A DNA stretch of 46,824 nucleotides from Actinomycetota bacterium (GCA_963169665.1 CAUJET010000201.1:1-46824), one strand, 5' to 3'; numbered from the stretch's first letter, positions 16,106-24,108 are shown. Notes: a model not told the origin generated them from the letters alone. A program made the numbers and translations.

Positions 16106-16518
16106 CCACCGGCATCGACCTCGTCCTCGCCGACCACCGTCAGGTGGAGGAACTGTTCCGACAGTTCGAGTCGACCCGCGATCCTTCACTGGTGGGGCGG
16201 ATCGTCGCGATGCTCACCGACCACGACCAGGCCGAGCACGCAGCCCTCTATCCGCTGGCTCGCGTCGTGCTCGCCGACGAGGCGCTGCTGCAGCGATCGA
16301 TGATCGCCCACTCGGCGGTGAAGACCGCCATCGACCAGCTCCGCCAGCTCGAGGGGCAGCCGCTGCTCGACGCGGTCGAGGCGCTGCAAGCCCTCGTCGC
16401 CGCGCACGTCGCCGACGAGGAGACAGCCCTGCTCCCGGCCCTCGTCGAGCGGGCCACGGCAGCACAACTCGAGGGGCTCGGTGCGCGCATCGAGCAGGCC
16501 AAGCAGCGCGTCGGTTGA
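16102..16518 (+). CDS. hemerythrin HHE domain protein
   Basis: A 138-residue four-helix protein with the histidine/glutamate pattern of hemerythrin cation-binding domains (DLVLADHRQVEELF, TDHDQAEHAALYPL, IAHSAVK, AAHVADEETALLPAL). Such proteins bind a di-iron centre and handle oxygen, nitric oxide or iron stress. Its ATG overlaps the catalase stop by 4 bases, which links it to peroxide defence. A role in holding or sensing iron or peroxide is inferred. The domain occupies nearly the whole protein. Confidence 0.88.
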   Translation: MTTGIDLVLADHRQVEELFRQFESTRDPSLVGRIVAMLTDHDQAEHAALYPLARVVLADEALLQRSMIAHSAVKTAIDQLRQLEGQPLLDAVEALQALVAAHVADEETALLPALVERATAAQLEGLGARIEQAKQRVG

Positions 16519-16563
16519 TCCCACCCGTCGGCCGCCGCGCACCGAGAAGGGACAGAGGCATCC

Positions 16564-17112
16564 GTGGATCGCAGCGATGAGCACGTCCTCGTGCCGGTCG
16601 ACCCGGCAGAGCGGACCGGCCACCTGGCCGGCCGGCGCGTGCTCTACCGGACGACGACGCTCGTGATCGCCGTGATCCTCGGGTTCGCGGTCCTCGACGG
16701 CGTCGACGTCGTGGACAGCTACGGCGTGGACATCGTGACCGTCAGCGAGGCGGCGGCCGACGGCCGGGTGCTGGAGGTGGACCACGCCTCCGTGACCCGG
16801 CCTGCCCTCGCGAGCCCGCTGCGCATCACCGTGCTCGGCGTGACCGATGGTGAGACGGTGCGGATCGGCATCGAGCGCACCTACCTCGCGATCTGGGACC
16901 ACAACGCCGTGTTCCCGGCGCCGGCCGACGAGCGCAGCGTCGAGCCGTGGATCGTGTGGGAGTTCGAGGCGGCCGGCGATCCGCTGGTGGTGGAGATCGA
17001 CGGACGTCTGGAGCCCGCCGTGCAATCCGGGCGCACCGGTCATGTGGCGCTGCTCGACGACTCGGATCGGCCCGTCGTCGAGGTCACGTTGCACACGCGG
17101 GTGATGCCATGA
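16564..17112 (+). CDS. membrane-anchored protein of unknown function
   Basis: A 182-residue protein with one clear membrane helix at about residues 32-50 (TTLVIAVILGFAVLDGVDVV), a short cytosolic N-terminus and a beta-rich extracytoplasmic part of about 130 residues (WIVWEFEAAGDPLVVEIDGR, then VEVTLHTRVMP). I do not recognise the family. The starting GTG at 16564 follows a purine-rich stretch (GAGAAGGGACAGAGG). It lies 45 bases after the hemerythrin gene and its stop overlaps a tiny reading frame just before the DUF421 gene, so it is probably the membrane partner of the DUF421 protein. That pairing is inferred from order only. Confidence 0.7.
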   Translation: MDRSDEHVLVPVDPAERTGHLAGRRVLYRTTTLVIAVILGFAVLDGVDVVDSYGVDIVTVSEAAADGRVLEVDHASVTRPALASPLRITVLGVTDGETVRIGIERTYLAIWDHNAVFPAPADERSVEPWIVWEFEAAGDPLVVEIDGRLEPAVQSGRTGHVALLDDSDRPVVEVTLHTRVMP

Positions 17113-17183
17113 AAGCCCGCGACCGGTGGCTCCAGCGGCCGCGAGGACGGATCGCCGCGAGACGGCGGCGAAGGAGCGGATGA
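17109..17183 (+). CDS. possible 24-residue Arg-rich peptide (coupling ORF)
   Basis: A 25-codon frame starts with an ATG that overlaps the previous gene's stop (ATGA) and ends 3 bases before the DUF421 ATG. The peptide begins MKARDRWLQR and ends in a run of arginines (RRRRRSG). It may be a real micro-peptide or only a translational bridge that carries ribosomes to the DUF421 start. The sequence gives no further evidence of function. Confidence 0.3.
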   Translation: MKARDRWLQRPRGRIAARRRRRSG

Positions 17184-17186
17184 GCG

Positions 17187-17627
17187 ATGGAGATCGTCCT
17201 CAGGGCCACGGTGACCTTCGCCGTCCTGTTGGCCATCACGCGAGGGATGCCGAGGCGCACGCTGGCCGACATGGCGCCGTTCGAGATGCTGCTGTTGGTG
17301 ACCCTGGGCGACATCGTGCAGCAGGGCATCACGCAGGAGGACTACTCCGTCACCGGCAGCGTGCTGGCCGTGAGCACGTTCGCCGCATGGGCACTGGTGC
17401 TCTCCTACGCCACGTGGCGCTGGCGGCGGGTGGCACGAGCGGTCAAGGGCGAACCGATGGTGATCGTGCGCGACGGCGCCCCGCTCGCGGACGCCCTGCG
17501 CGTCGAGCGACTCCCCGTGGACGAGGTGATGGAGGCGGCTCGCCAGCAGGGCATCGCCGACCTGTCGTCGGTACGGCTCGCGATCCTCGAGCCGAACGGG
17601 CGGATCTCGTTCCTGTGCGACCCGTGA
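17187..17627 (+). CDS. DUF421 (YetF-like) membrane protein
   Basis: A 146-residue membrane protein of the DUF421/YetF family. About three hydrophobic segments fill the first 75 residues (MEIVLRATVTFAVLLAITRG, MAPFEMLLLVTLGDIVQQ, SVLAVSTFAAWALVLSY). The conserved cytosolic domain follows (GEPMVIVRDG, DEVMEAARQQGIADLSSVRLAILEPNGRISF). YetF-like proteins are linked to spore germination and stress in Bacillus, but the biochemical role is unknown. The motif GDIVQQGITQED is typical. Its stop overlaps the topoisomerase start (GTGA). Confidence 0.88.
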   Translation: MEIVLRATVTFAVLLAITRGMPRRTLADMAPFEMLLLVTLGDIVQQGITQEDYSVTGSVLAVSTFAAWALVLSYATWRWRRVARAVKGEPMVIVRDGAPLADALRVERLPVDEVMEAARQQGIADLSSVRLAILEPNGRISFLCDP

Positions 17628-18628
17628 CCGAGTCACTGGTCCACTCCACCGACGCGGCTCCCGGGATCTCGCGGCGCGGTACCCGCCGATTCAGATACGA
17701 GCACCCCGACGGGTCACGCGTGGTGGACCCGTCGACGCTCGAACGCATCGCCACCCTGGCGATACCACCGGCGTGGACCGACGTGTGGATCTGCGTCGAC
17801 CCCGACGGGCATCTCCAGGCGACCGGACGCGATGCCAAGGGTCGCAAGCAGTCCCGCTATCACCCGGCGTTCCGCCTGGCGCAGGAACAGACCAAGTTCG
17901 ACCAGTTGGTGTTGTTCGGCTCGTCGCTCGCGAGGTTGCGGACGTCGGTCGCGCACGACCTCGTGGATCGGCGTCCGACCGAACGACGCCAGACCGCGCT
18001 GGTGGTCCACCTCCTCGACCGCACCGGCATCCGCATCGGCAACGAGGCCTACGCTCGGTCCAACGGCTCCTACGGCCTGTCCACGTTGCGGTCGCGCCAG
18101 GCGCGCGTCAACGGCGCCGGCATCACGTTCCGATTCGTCGGCAAGAGCGGCCGGCCGCACACGATCGTGCTGGAGGACCGACGGCTCGCCCGTCTGGTCG
18201 CCCAGTGTCAGGACCTCCCGGGACAACGGCTGTTCACCTACCTCGACGACGAGGGGCGGCCGCGCGCGATCGACTCGACCCTCGTGAACGACTACATCCG
18301 TGCAGCGACCGGGCAGCCGATGACGGCGAAGACCTTCCGGACGTGGATCGCGACGGCCACCGTGTCGGCCGAACTGGCGGCGGCACGATCGGCCGCGGCG
18401 ACCAAACGGGAGTTCCTGACCGCGGTCGACCGCGCCGCAGGGGTGCTCGGCAACACCCGATCGGTCTGCCGCTCGAGCTACGTACATCCCGTCGTGGAAC
18501 GGGCCTGGTTCGACGGCACGCTCGCCGAGATCTGGCGAGCGGGCCCCAACCGGCCCACCGCCGGTCTCGCCACCGCGGAGCGGCGCACGCTGCACCTGCT
18601 GCACGCGGCCGCCGCGGAGGCCGTGTGA
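17624..18628 (+). CDS. DNA topoisomerase IB (poxvirus/bacterial small type)
   Basis: A 334-residue type IB topoisomerase that relaxes supercoils through a 3'-phosphotyrosine link. The catalytic Tyr286 sits in SSYVHP, the family signature. Other catalytic-core stretches are LLDRTGIRIGNEAYARSNGSYG and the helix ending AKTFRTWIATATVSAEL. The N-terminal domain (about 20-100) contains the family motif PPAWTDVWICVDPDGHLQATGRD. Length fits bacterial members. The GTG start overlaps the DUF421 stop by 4 bases (GTGA). Bacterial TopIB is a sporadic gene, often found in stress or DNA-damage contexts, and its coupling to a catalase/DUF421 run supports such a role here. Confidence 0.92.
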   Translation: MTESLVHSTDAAPGISRRGTRRFRYEHPDGSRVVDPSTLERIATLAIPPAWTDVWICVDPDGHLQATGRDAKGRKQSRYHPAFRLAQEQTKFDQLVLFGSSLARLRTSVAHDLVDRRPTERRQTALVVHLLDRTGIRIGNEAYARSNGSYGLSTLRSRQARVNGAGITFRFVGKSGRPHTIVLEDRRLARLVAQCQDLPGQRLFTYLDDEGRPRAIDSTLVNDYIRAATGQPMTAKTFRTWIATATVSAELAAARSAAATKREFLTAVDRAAGVLGNTRSVCRSSYVHPVVERAWFDGTLAEIWRAGPNRPTAGLATAERRTLHLLHAAAAEAV

Positions 18629-18678
18629 CACCGACGGCTGGTGGGTACTCGCGCCTCGACGACCCCGAGGAGGACGCG

Positions 18679-19098
18679 ATGGAGACGACCGTACGAGACG
18701 TGATGACGAGACAGCCGGTGACGTGCGAGGTGTCGACGACGATCGAAGCCGCGGCCCGACTGATGCGCGACCACGACATCGGTGACGTGCTGGTGTGCGA
18801 CGGGGAGACGCTGCGCGGCATCGTCACCGATCGCGACATCGTGGTGCGCTGCATCGCCGGTGGGGTCGATCCGTCGCGGTCGACGCTCGGTGACGTGTGC
18901 ACCGGCGGTGTGCTGGCGGTGGGCCCCGACACGACCACCGACGACGCAGCGCGGACCATGCGCGAGAGCGCGATCCGTCGCCTCCCCGTGGTGGAGGGCG
19001 GGCGTGCGATCGGCATCGTGAGCCTCGGTGACCTCGCGGTCGAACACGATCCCGACTCGGTGCTCGCCGACATCAGCGCGGCCGAGCCGAACCTCTGA
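18679..19098 (+). CDS. CBS-domain pair protein
   Basis: A 139-residue protein made almost wholly of two CBS motifs: VRDVMTRQPVTCEVSTTIEAAARLM with GDVLVCDGETLRGIVTDRDIVVR, then DVCTGGVLAVGPDTTTDDAARTM with RRLPVVEGGRAIGIVSLGDLA. CBS pairs bind adenine nucleotides and act as energy or stress sensors. Stand-alone pairs in actinobacteria are often dormancy or hypoxia responsive. I choose the ATG at 18679, which has GAGGAGG in front. A GTG at 18625, overlapping the topoisomerase stop, would add 18 residues. It follows the topoisomerase gene closely and is probably in the same transcript. Confidence 0.88.
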   Translation: METTVRDVMTRQPVTCEVSTTIEAAARLMRDHDIGDVLVCDGETLRGIVTDRDIVVRCIAGGVDPSRSTLGDVCTGGVLAVGPDTTTDDAARTMRESAIRRLPVVEGGRAIGIVSLGDLAVEHDPDSVLADISAAEPNL

Positions 19099-19106
19099 GT
19101 TCGGCG

Positions 19107-19334
19107 ATGAACGACCCGCGCGCCGACCGTTCGCCATCGACATCGGAAGAGATCCCGCACGACGTCGCGGCGTGGATCGACGAGCGCGACCCCGAGCCGG
19201 CGGCCGACCACGAGCCGACCGAGGCCCTCGGCGAGCAACGCTCGGAGCACGAGCCCGACGAACGCGACGCCAACGACGAGGTCGGGTCGTTGATCAACAA
19301 CACCGGCGACGACGGCGGGGCGGCGACGGGCTGA
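19107..19334 (+). CDS. small acidic unknown protein
   Basis: A 75-residue hydrophilic protein, rich in Asp, Glu and Pro (for example HEPTEALGEQRSEHEPDERD), likely disordered. It starts 8 bases after the CBS gene stop, in the same direction, so it may be the last gene of the stress operon. No family is recognised. Its composition resembles the acidic small proteins elsewhere in this window (6121-6330 and 12654-12806). Confidence 0.5.
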   Translation: MNDPRADRSPSTSEEIPHDVAAWIDERDPEPAADHEPTEALGEQRSEHEPDERDANDEVGSLINNTGDDGGAATG

Positions 19335-19412
19335 CCGACGACACGCCGGCTCACGCCGTGGTGGCCGCCGCCCGTCGGTGTAGGTGAGCGGCGACTCGGG
19401 TACCGCGACCAC

Positions 19413-20255
19413 ATGCCTGACATCGCAGTGAATCGACGGTTCCTCAGCAAGGTCGGCGTCCACGTGGTGGACACCGGCGGCACGAGTCGCCCGGTCGTGC
19501 TCATCCACGGGTGGCCGTTGTCGAGCGCCTCGTGGAAGGAACAGATCACCACGATCGCCACGTCTGGCTCGCGGGTCATCGCGTACGACCGGCGCGGCTT
19601 CGGCCAGAGCGACAAGCCCGGAGGCGGCTACGACTACGACACGCTGGCGGCCGACCTCCACGGGTTGCTCCGCGAGCTGGAGCTCACCGACGTCACACTG
19701 GTCGGGTTCTCGATGGGCGGCGGGGAGGTGGCCCGGTATCTCTCGACGTACGGCAGTTCCGACATCCACAGCGCGGTGTTCGCCGCAGCGGTGACGCCCG
19801 CGATGATGCGCTCGAACGACAACCCGGAGGGCCCCCTCACGGCGGCGAAGGCCGAGCAGATGAGCGCGGCGCTCACCGCCGATCGTGAGGCCTTCTTCGA
19901 CACGTTCACGAGGGACTTCTTCAGCGCCGACGGCACGCTCCTCATCACCGAGGAGCAACGCCAGGAGGCCATCGACCTGTGCCGTCAGTCCGACGACAAG
20001 GCGGCGCTCGCCTGCATGGCGTCGTTCGGGACCGACGACTTCCGACAGGACCTCGGCCGGGTGACCGTGCCGACCCTGGTGATCCACGGCGACCGCGATG
20101 CGATCGTGCCGTTCGAAGGTTCGGGTCTGCGCACGCATCGAGCGATCCCGCAGAGCGAACTCGTGGTGCTGGACGGTGCGCCCCACGGGTGCAACGTCAC
20201 CCATGCCGAGGCGTTCAACGCCGCGCTGGTGGACTTCCTGCACCGCGACGGCTGA
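19413..20255 (+). CDS. alpha/beta hydrolase (non-heme haloperoxidase-like)
   Basis: A 280-residue alpha/beta-hydrolase. It has the oxyanion motif HGWPLSSASW, nucleophile elbow GFSMGGGEVARYL (Ser in GFSMG), the acid in HGDRDAIVPFE and the terminal catalytic His in GAPHGCNVTHAE. The overall wording (YDRRGFGQSDKP, FAAAVTPAMM) matches the non-heme chloroperoxidase or esterase group often annotated as perhydrolases. It probably hydrolyses small esters, and perhydrolysis in vitro is common for this group. It is a single-gene unit that converges on the LysM lipoprotein gene with 12 bases between. Confidence 0.9.
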   Translation: MPDIAVNRRFLSKVGVHVVDTGGTSRPVVLIHGWPLSSASWKEQITTIATSGSRVIAYDRRGFGQSDKPGGGYDYDTLAADLHGLLRELELTDVTLVGFSMGGGEVARYLSTYGSSDIHSAVFAAAVTPAMMRSNDNPEGPLTAAKAEQMSAALTADREAFFDTFTRDFFSADGTLLITEEQRQEAIDLCRQSDDKAALACMASFGTDDFRQDLGRVTVPTLVIHGDRDAIVPFEGSGLRTHRAIPQSELVVLDGAPHGCNVTHAEAFNAALVDFLHRDG

Positions 20256-20267
20256 CGAGCCAGCGGG

Positions 20268-20930
20268 TCAGCAGGGGACGTTGATCTTCAGACCGACGTA
20301 GAAGGCGCCGTACCCCGAGGTGTCCTCGTTGGCATCGTTCAACTTCTCGACCGTCGTGTTCAGCTTCGTCGCCACCAGCACGGGGTAGTCGCCGTCCATC
20401 ACCTCGTAGGTGCCGCAGCCCACGCCGTTGTCGACGGTGGTGGCCGGCTCGGGTGCCACCGAGCTGTCAGGCGGGATGCTCGAGAACGGATCGGTGGTGG
20501 TCGTGGTGGTCGGGACCGGCTCGAGGACGGAGGGTCCGCCCGGGACGGTCGCGCCTGCCGGGATGCGGATGACCGTGCCCGGCACGGGCCAGTCGGGCAC
20601 CTGGCCGTCCTCGATCGTCCACCCGTTCAGCGCGACGAACTCCTCGAAGTCGACGCCGAACCGGGCGGCCACCTGGAACGGGTAGTCCCCGGACACCACC
20701 ACGTATGTCGCCTCGGACGTGAGAACCGAGCCGGGCTGGGGCGGCAGGGTGGTGGTGGGCGGGATGGTGGTGGTGGGCGGCGGCAACGTCGCGTAGTCGG
20801 TGACCTCCACCTCGGTGTCGGTGGAGGGCACGGCGAGGTCGGGGCCACCGCAGGACGCGAGCATCGAAGAGACGGTGAACGCGCCGACGACGATCAGCAC
20901 CCCGGTGCGGATCCGTCGCCACGTCGTCAT
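20268..20930 (-). CDS. LysM-type lipoprotein
   Basis: A 220-residue predicted lipoprotein. It has a signal peptide with hydrophobic core (about 10-25) and lipobox LASC, so the cysteine at about residue 27 would be lipidated. A Thr/Pro linker follows (PPPTTTIPPTTTLPP). Two LysM-like repeats come next, one around TYVVVSGDYPFQVAARFGVD and one around GTYEVMDGDYPVLVATKLNT, separated by a second Thr/Pro linker. LysM domains bind peptidoglycan N-acetylglucosamine, so the protein probably sits on the outer face of the membrane against the wall. It is divergent from the M23 peptidase gene, a fitting neighbour. The start is the ATG at 20930. Confidence 0.85.
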   Translation of the reverse strand: MTTWRRIRTGVLIVVGAFTVSSMLASCGGPDLAVPSTDTEVEVTDYATLPPPTTTIPPTTTLPPQPGSVLTSEATYVVVSGDYPFQVAARFGVDFEEFVALNGWTIEDGQVPDWPVPGTVIRIPAGATVPGGPSVLEPVPTTTTTTDPFSSIPPDSSVAPEPATTVDNGVGCGTYEVMDGDYPVLVATKLNTTVEKLNDANEDTSGYGAFYVGLKINVPC

Positions 20931-21022
20931 GGCGCGCACGGTAGCGCCGTCAGCGCTCCTCCTGGCTCGCGGGCGGCTGTCGCGCCCGACATGGGGCCGA
21001 CCGGGCGCCTGTGTCGCAGCGG

Positions 21023-21066
21023 GTGACACCCGGAGTGACCATGTGGTGACCCTCGGGTGATGTGAC
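21023..21066. promoter_or_regulatory. four direct GTGAC repeats upstream of M23 peptidase
   Basis: GTGAC occurs at 21023, 21035, 21046 and 21062, spaced 12, 11 and 16 bases, about one to one-and-a-half helical turns. The block lies between the LysM lipoprotein and M23 peptidase genes. Direct GTAAC/GTGAC-like repeats are reported for the actinobacterial regulator MtrA, which controls cell-wall hydrolases. A link here is a guess. Confidence 0.4.
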
Positions 21067-21112
21067 CTCCCGACGTGTTACGGATCGGTGTACGAACTAG
21101 CCTTGCGCCGTC

Positions 21113-22441
21113 ATGCAATCGCAATGTTCCTCGACGACGTCGACCGGCCGCTCGCGCGGACCGCGTTGGCGCGCCCAGGCGCAGCTCGCGATGGTCGCGC
21201 TCCTCGTGGTGCCCCTGGCGGTCGGCGTGCGAGCCGAGGCCGCCGCAGGCGTGACGTCGGAGGATGTCGCCGCCGAGATCCTCCGCCTCGAGGACAAGGC
21301 CGACGAGACCGCGCAGCGTTGGACCGAGACCCAGCAACGCGCCGAGGACCTCGTGGTCGAGATCGCCGAGGCCGAGGCCGCCGTGGGCGCCAGTGAGGCG
21401 ACCTTCGGCGCGATGCAGTCGCAGCTCGAGCGCATCGCGATCAGCCGCTTCACCGGTGCGGGGTCGGGTTCGCAGCTGTTCTTCGTCGACGATCCGGGCG
21501 ACCTGATCGAGGAGAGCGTGCTGCGCGCCGTGGCGCTCAACACCGGCGCCACCGACCTCGACGCGGTCGACGAGGCGCGCGACGCCCTGGCCGCCGACCG
21601 CGACCGATTGCAGGCGCTGCAGACCGAGAACGAGAACGTGCTGGCGGTGCTCGCCGCGAGCCAGACCCAGCTCGACGAGCAGCTGGGCGATCTCGAGGTG
21701 CTGTACGTCCAGTTGAAGGACGAGGAGGTGCGACGCGCCTACGAGGCGCAGCTCGCCGCGAAGAAGGCTGCCCAGGAAGCCGCTGCCGCCGAGGCGGCAC
21801 GGCAGGCCGCCGCGCGCGAAGCGGCCGCCCAGCAGGCAGCGGTCGTGCCGGTGCAGCAGGCCCGCGGCAGTGGCGCCGGGTCGCCCGCACCCGCCGTCGC
21901 GACACCGACGCCAGCCGCCCCGGCAGCGCCGGCCGCGCAACCCGTCACCACCCAGGCGCCCGCGCCCGCAGCTGCGCCGGCCCCGGCCCCGGCTCCGGCG
22001 CCCGCGCCCGCCCCGGCCCCAGCGCCGGCTCCGGCGCCGGCGCCGGTGATCTCGAACAGCGACTGGACCTGTCCGGTCGCCGGTCCCCGCGCCTTCGGCG
22101 ACACCTGGGGAGCGGCGCGCTCGGGTGGCCGCAAGCACCAGGGCGTCGACATGATGAGCCCGCACGGCACGCCGCTCGTCGCCGTCGTGGCCGGCTCGGT
22201 GAAGATGTCGACCAACAACCTCGGCGGCAACGCGGTCTGGCTCACCGGGGTCGACGGCAACAAGTACTACTACGCCCACCTGTCCTCCTGGGAGGGCGGG
22301 TCGCGCAGCGTGGGTGCGGGCGAGGTGATCGGCTACGTGGGTGCCACCGGTAACGCGCAGGCCAACCACCTCCACTTCGAGATCCACCCCGGTGGCGGTG
22401 CCGCGGTCAACCCGTACCCGACCGTGCGCAAGTACTGCTGA
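21113..22441 (+). CDS. secreted coiled-coil M23 peptidoglycan endopeptidase
   Basis: A 442-residue exported wall hydrolase or amidase activator. Order: signal peptide or anchor (hydrophobic AMVALLVVPLAVGVRAEAAA, about 26-46), a long coiled-coil (about 50-250, heptad-rich with many Glu, Ala and Gln), an Ala-Pro repeat linker (residues 282-311), then an M23 LytM domain (about 320-442). The zinc motif is intact: HQGVD (H-x-x-x-D) and HLHFE (H-x-H). The coiled coil plus LytM layout matches EnvC/RipA-side factors and actinobacterial septal hydrolases, so a role in cell division or wall turnover is likely. The start is the ATG at 21113. A leaderless or short-leader promoter around TACGAACTAG may drive it. 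Confidence 0.9.
   Translation: MQSQCSSTTSTGRSRGPRWRAQAQLAMVALLVVPLAVGVRAEAAAGVTSEDVAAEILRLEDKADETAQRWTETQQRAEDLVVEIAEAEAAVGASEATFGAMQSQLERIAISRFTGAGSGSQLFFVDDPGDLIEESVLRAVALNTGATDLDAVDEARDALAADRDRLQALQTENENVLAVLAASQTQLDEQLGDLEVLYVQLKDEEVRRAYEAQLAAKKAAQEAAAAEAARQAAAREAAAQQAAVVPVQQARGSGAGSPAPAVATPTPAAPAAPAAQPVTTQAPAPAAAPAPAPAPAPAPAPAPAPAPAPAPVISNSDWTCPVAGPRAFGDTWGAARSGGRKHQGVDMMSPHGTPLVAVVAGSVKMSTNNLGGNAVWLTGVDGNKYYYAHLSSWEGGSRSVGAGEVIGYVGATGNAQANHLHFEIHPGGGAAVNPYPTVRKYC
21956..22045 (+). repeat. 30-codon Ala-Pro repeat in the M23 peptidase
   Basis: Ninety bases of alternating Ala and Pro codons (GCN CCN) encode the proline-rich hinge before the peptidase domain. Varied synonymous codons limit slippage. 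The hinge would span the wall between coiled coil and catalytic domain. Confidence 0.9.
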
Positions 22442-22501
22442 GACCGTTCGCCCGCCCTCGCTGATCACCTCGGCGGACGTCTCGGTCGAGGCAGCGCGCC
22501 G

Positions 22502-22516
22502 TTGTACGCTGTTCAA
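22502..22516. promoter_or_regulatory. TetR-type operator, copy 1 (eight-gene operon)
   Basis: TTGTACGCTGTTCAA fits the dyad TTGNACNCNGTNCAA shared with 42004-42018 and 43518-43532. It ends two bases before the first ATG (22519). If that ATG is used, the site overlaps a TACGCT -10-like sequence and the message would be nearly leaderless. If the GTG at 22543 is used, the site is 26 bases upstream. Confidence 0.75.
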
Positions 22517-22518
22517 GG

Positions 22519-24108
22519 ATGACGCGTGGGGCCACGAACACGGTGCGGGTCGGGATCACCGGCTACGCGCACGAGGTGAACGGATTCGCCGACGCGGTCA
22601 CGCGCCGCCACGGCATCGATGCCGCCCGACACCCGGGTGGTCTGGCTGCGACCTGGGAAGCCGGCCCGGCGGTGGCCCGTCTGCGGGAGTTGTTCGGTGC
22701 CGCGCTCGAGATCGTGGAGCTACCGGTCTGGGAGTTCGGTGCCAGCGGCCCGCTCGTCGACGACGACTTCCGCACGATCGTGTCCGAGGTGGTCGACGCC
22801 GTCACCGTTGCGACGGCCGAGGAGCCGCTCGACGCCGTGATCGTGCTCGGCCACGGCGCCGGGCGCACCACCGACGACCTCGACTCGGACGGCACGTTCC
22901 TCGACGCCCTGCGCTCGACGGTCGGCCCGGATGCGGTCGTCGTCGTGGTGCTCGACTTCCACGCGAACGTCTCGGACCGCATGTGCGACGCGGTCGACGC
23001 CGTCGTCGGGTACCGGACGAACCCGCACGTCGACATCGCCGAGCGGGTCGCCGAGGCGGCCGACCACGTCCACCGCATGCTGAACGGCGTGCCATCGGTG
23101 GTCGTCTCCCATCGGCTCCCGATGGTGCTGCCGCAGATCGCGCAGCTCACCTCCGGCGACGAACCGCTCGGCCAGGTGGTGGCGTCGGGACAGGCCCGGT
23201 GCGTCGCCCCGGTGCGCAACGTGTCGGTGTTTGGCGGCTTCTCGCTGGCCGACGTGCCCGACAGCGGTGTGTCGGTGTGCGTCACCGTCGACGCCGGTGG
23301 CGAGGAGCAGGCCGCCGACGTGGTGTGCGCCCTCACGGGGTCGCTCTGGGACCAGCGCCACCGCTACCGCCTGCACGCCACGCCGCTCGACGAGAGCATC
23401 GCGGTGGCGATCGCTGCGTCGACCGGAGCCCGTCGACCGGTCCTCCTGGCCGACGTCGCCGACAACCCCGGCGGCGGGGCCCCGGCCAACAGCACGTTCG
23501 TGCTCGATGCCCTCTCCGCGGCGGGTGTCACCGGGGTCGTGATGGGGCTGCAGTGCGACTCGGCCGTGGTCGACGTGGCCTGGCAGGCGGGCATGGGGGC
23601 CACCGTCGACGTCACGCTCAACGCGGGCAGCACGAGCGAGCTCGCCGTGCCGTTCACCGCTGCGGCCACCGTCGTCGCGCTGGTCGACGAACCGCTGTGT
23701 CCCATGCGCGGCGTCTACGCCGGCAGCACCCGCCACCCGGGGCGGTGCTGCGCGCTGCGGATCGGCGGGATCGAGATCGGTGTGTCGTCGCTGCCGGTGC
23801 AGTGCGCCGACGACGACACGCTGCGCCACGTGGGCCTCGATCCGGCTGCGGCCCGGGTCGTGGTGGTGAAGTCACGCGGTCACTTCCGCGCCGGGTTCGA
23901 CCATCTGTTCACGCCCGAGCAGATCGTCGAGGTGGGCGCGCCCGGCGTCGCGACGCCCGAGCTGCACACCCTGACGTGGCAGTGGTTGCCCCGCCCGGTG
24001 TTCCCGCTCGACGAGATCGACGTCGCCGCAGCGCGAGCGGCGACCCCGAGGGTGCACCGCCGACGGAACTGCACCGGCGCGACGGACACCCGGGCGGTGG
24101 CGACGTGA
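22519..24108 (+). CDS. M81 family metallopeptidase (MlrC-like)
   Basis: A 529-residue zinc peptidase of the MlrC (microcystinase C) family, whose founding member cleaves the linear tetrapeptide from the D-residue hepatotoxin microcystin. Conserved metal-site motifs are HEVNGF (His18-Glu19), LDFHANVSDRM (Asp146-x-His148) and RTNPHVDIAER (His170). The C-terminal domain (about 330-500) carries DNPGGGAPANSTF typical of the family. No signal peptide is seen, so it acts in the cytosol. It is the first gene of the eight-gene operon and its stop overlaps the next start by GTGA. The context suggests hydrolysis of imported peptides or N-acyl residues, with D-residue substrates plausible. An alternative start is the GTG at 22543, matching the usual family N-terminus (VRVGITG). 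Confidence 0.88.
   Translation: MTRGATNTVRVGITGYAHEVNGFADAVTRRHGIDAARHPGGLAATWEAGPAVARLRELFGAALEIVELPVWEFGASGPLVDDDFRTIVSEVVDAVTVATAEEPLDAVIVLGHGAGRTTDDLDSDGTFLDALRSTVGPDAVVVVVLDFHANVSDRMCDAVDAVVGYRTNPHVDIAERVAEAADHVHRMLNGVPSVVVSHRLPMVLPQIAQLTSGDEPLGQVVASGQARCVAPVRNVSVFGGFSLADVPDSGVSVCVTVDAGGEEQAADVVCALTGSLWDQRHRYRLHATPLDESIAVAIAASTGARRPVLLADVADNPGGGAPANSTFVLDALSAAGVTGVVMGLQCDSAVVDVAWQAGMGATVDVTLNAGSTSELAVPFTAAATVVALVDEPLCPMRGVYAGSTRHPGRCCALRIGGIEIGVSSLPVQCADDDTLRHVGLDPAAARVVVVKSRGHFRAGFDHLFTPEQIVEVGAPGVATPELHTLTWQWLPRPVFPLDEIDVAAARAATPRVHRRRNCTGATDTRAVAT

Noticed and set aside
18234..20243. 669-codon minus-strand open frame
   Set aside because: Antisense to the topoisomerase, CBS and alpha/beta-hydrolase genes, which have full catalytic motifs. 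The composition is that of a shadow frame.
21956..22045. tandem repeat considered as CRISPR or mobile repeat
   Set aside because: It is an in-frame Ala-Pro linker within the M23 peptidase with varied codons, with no spacer structure.
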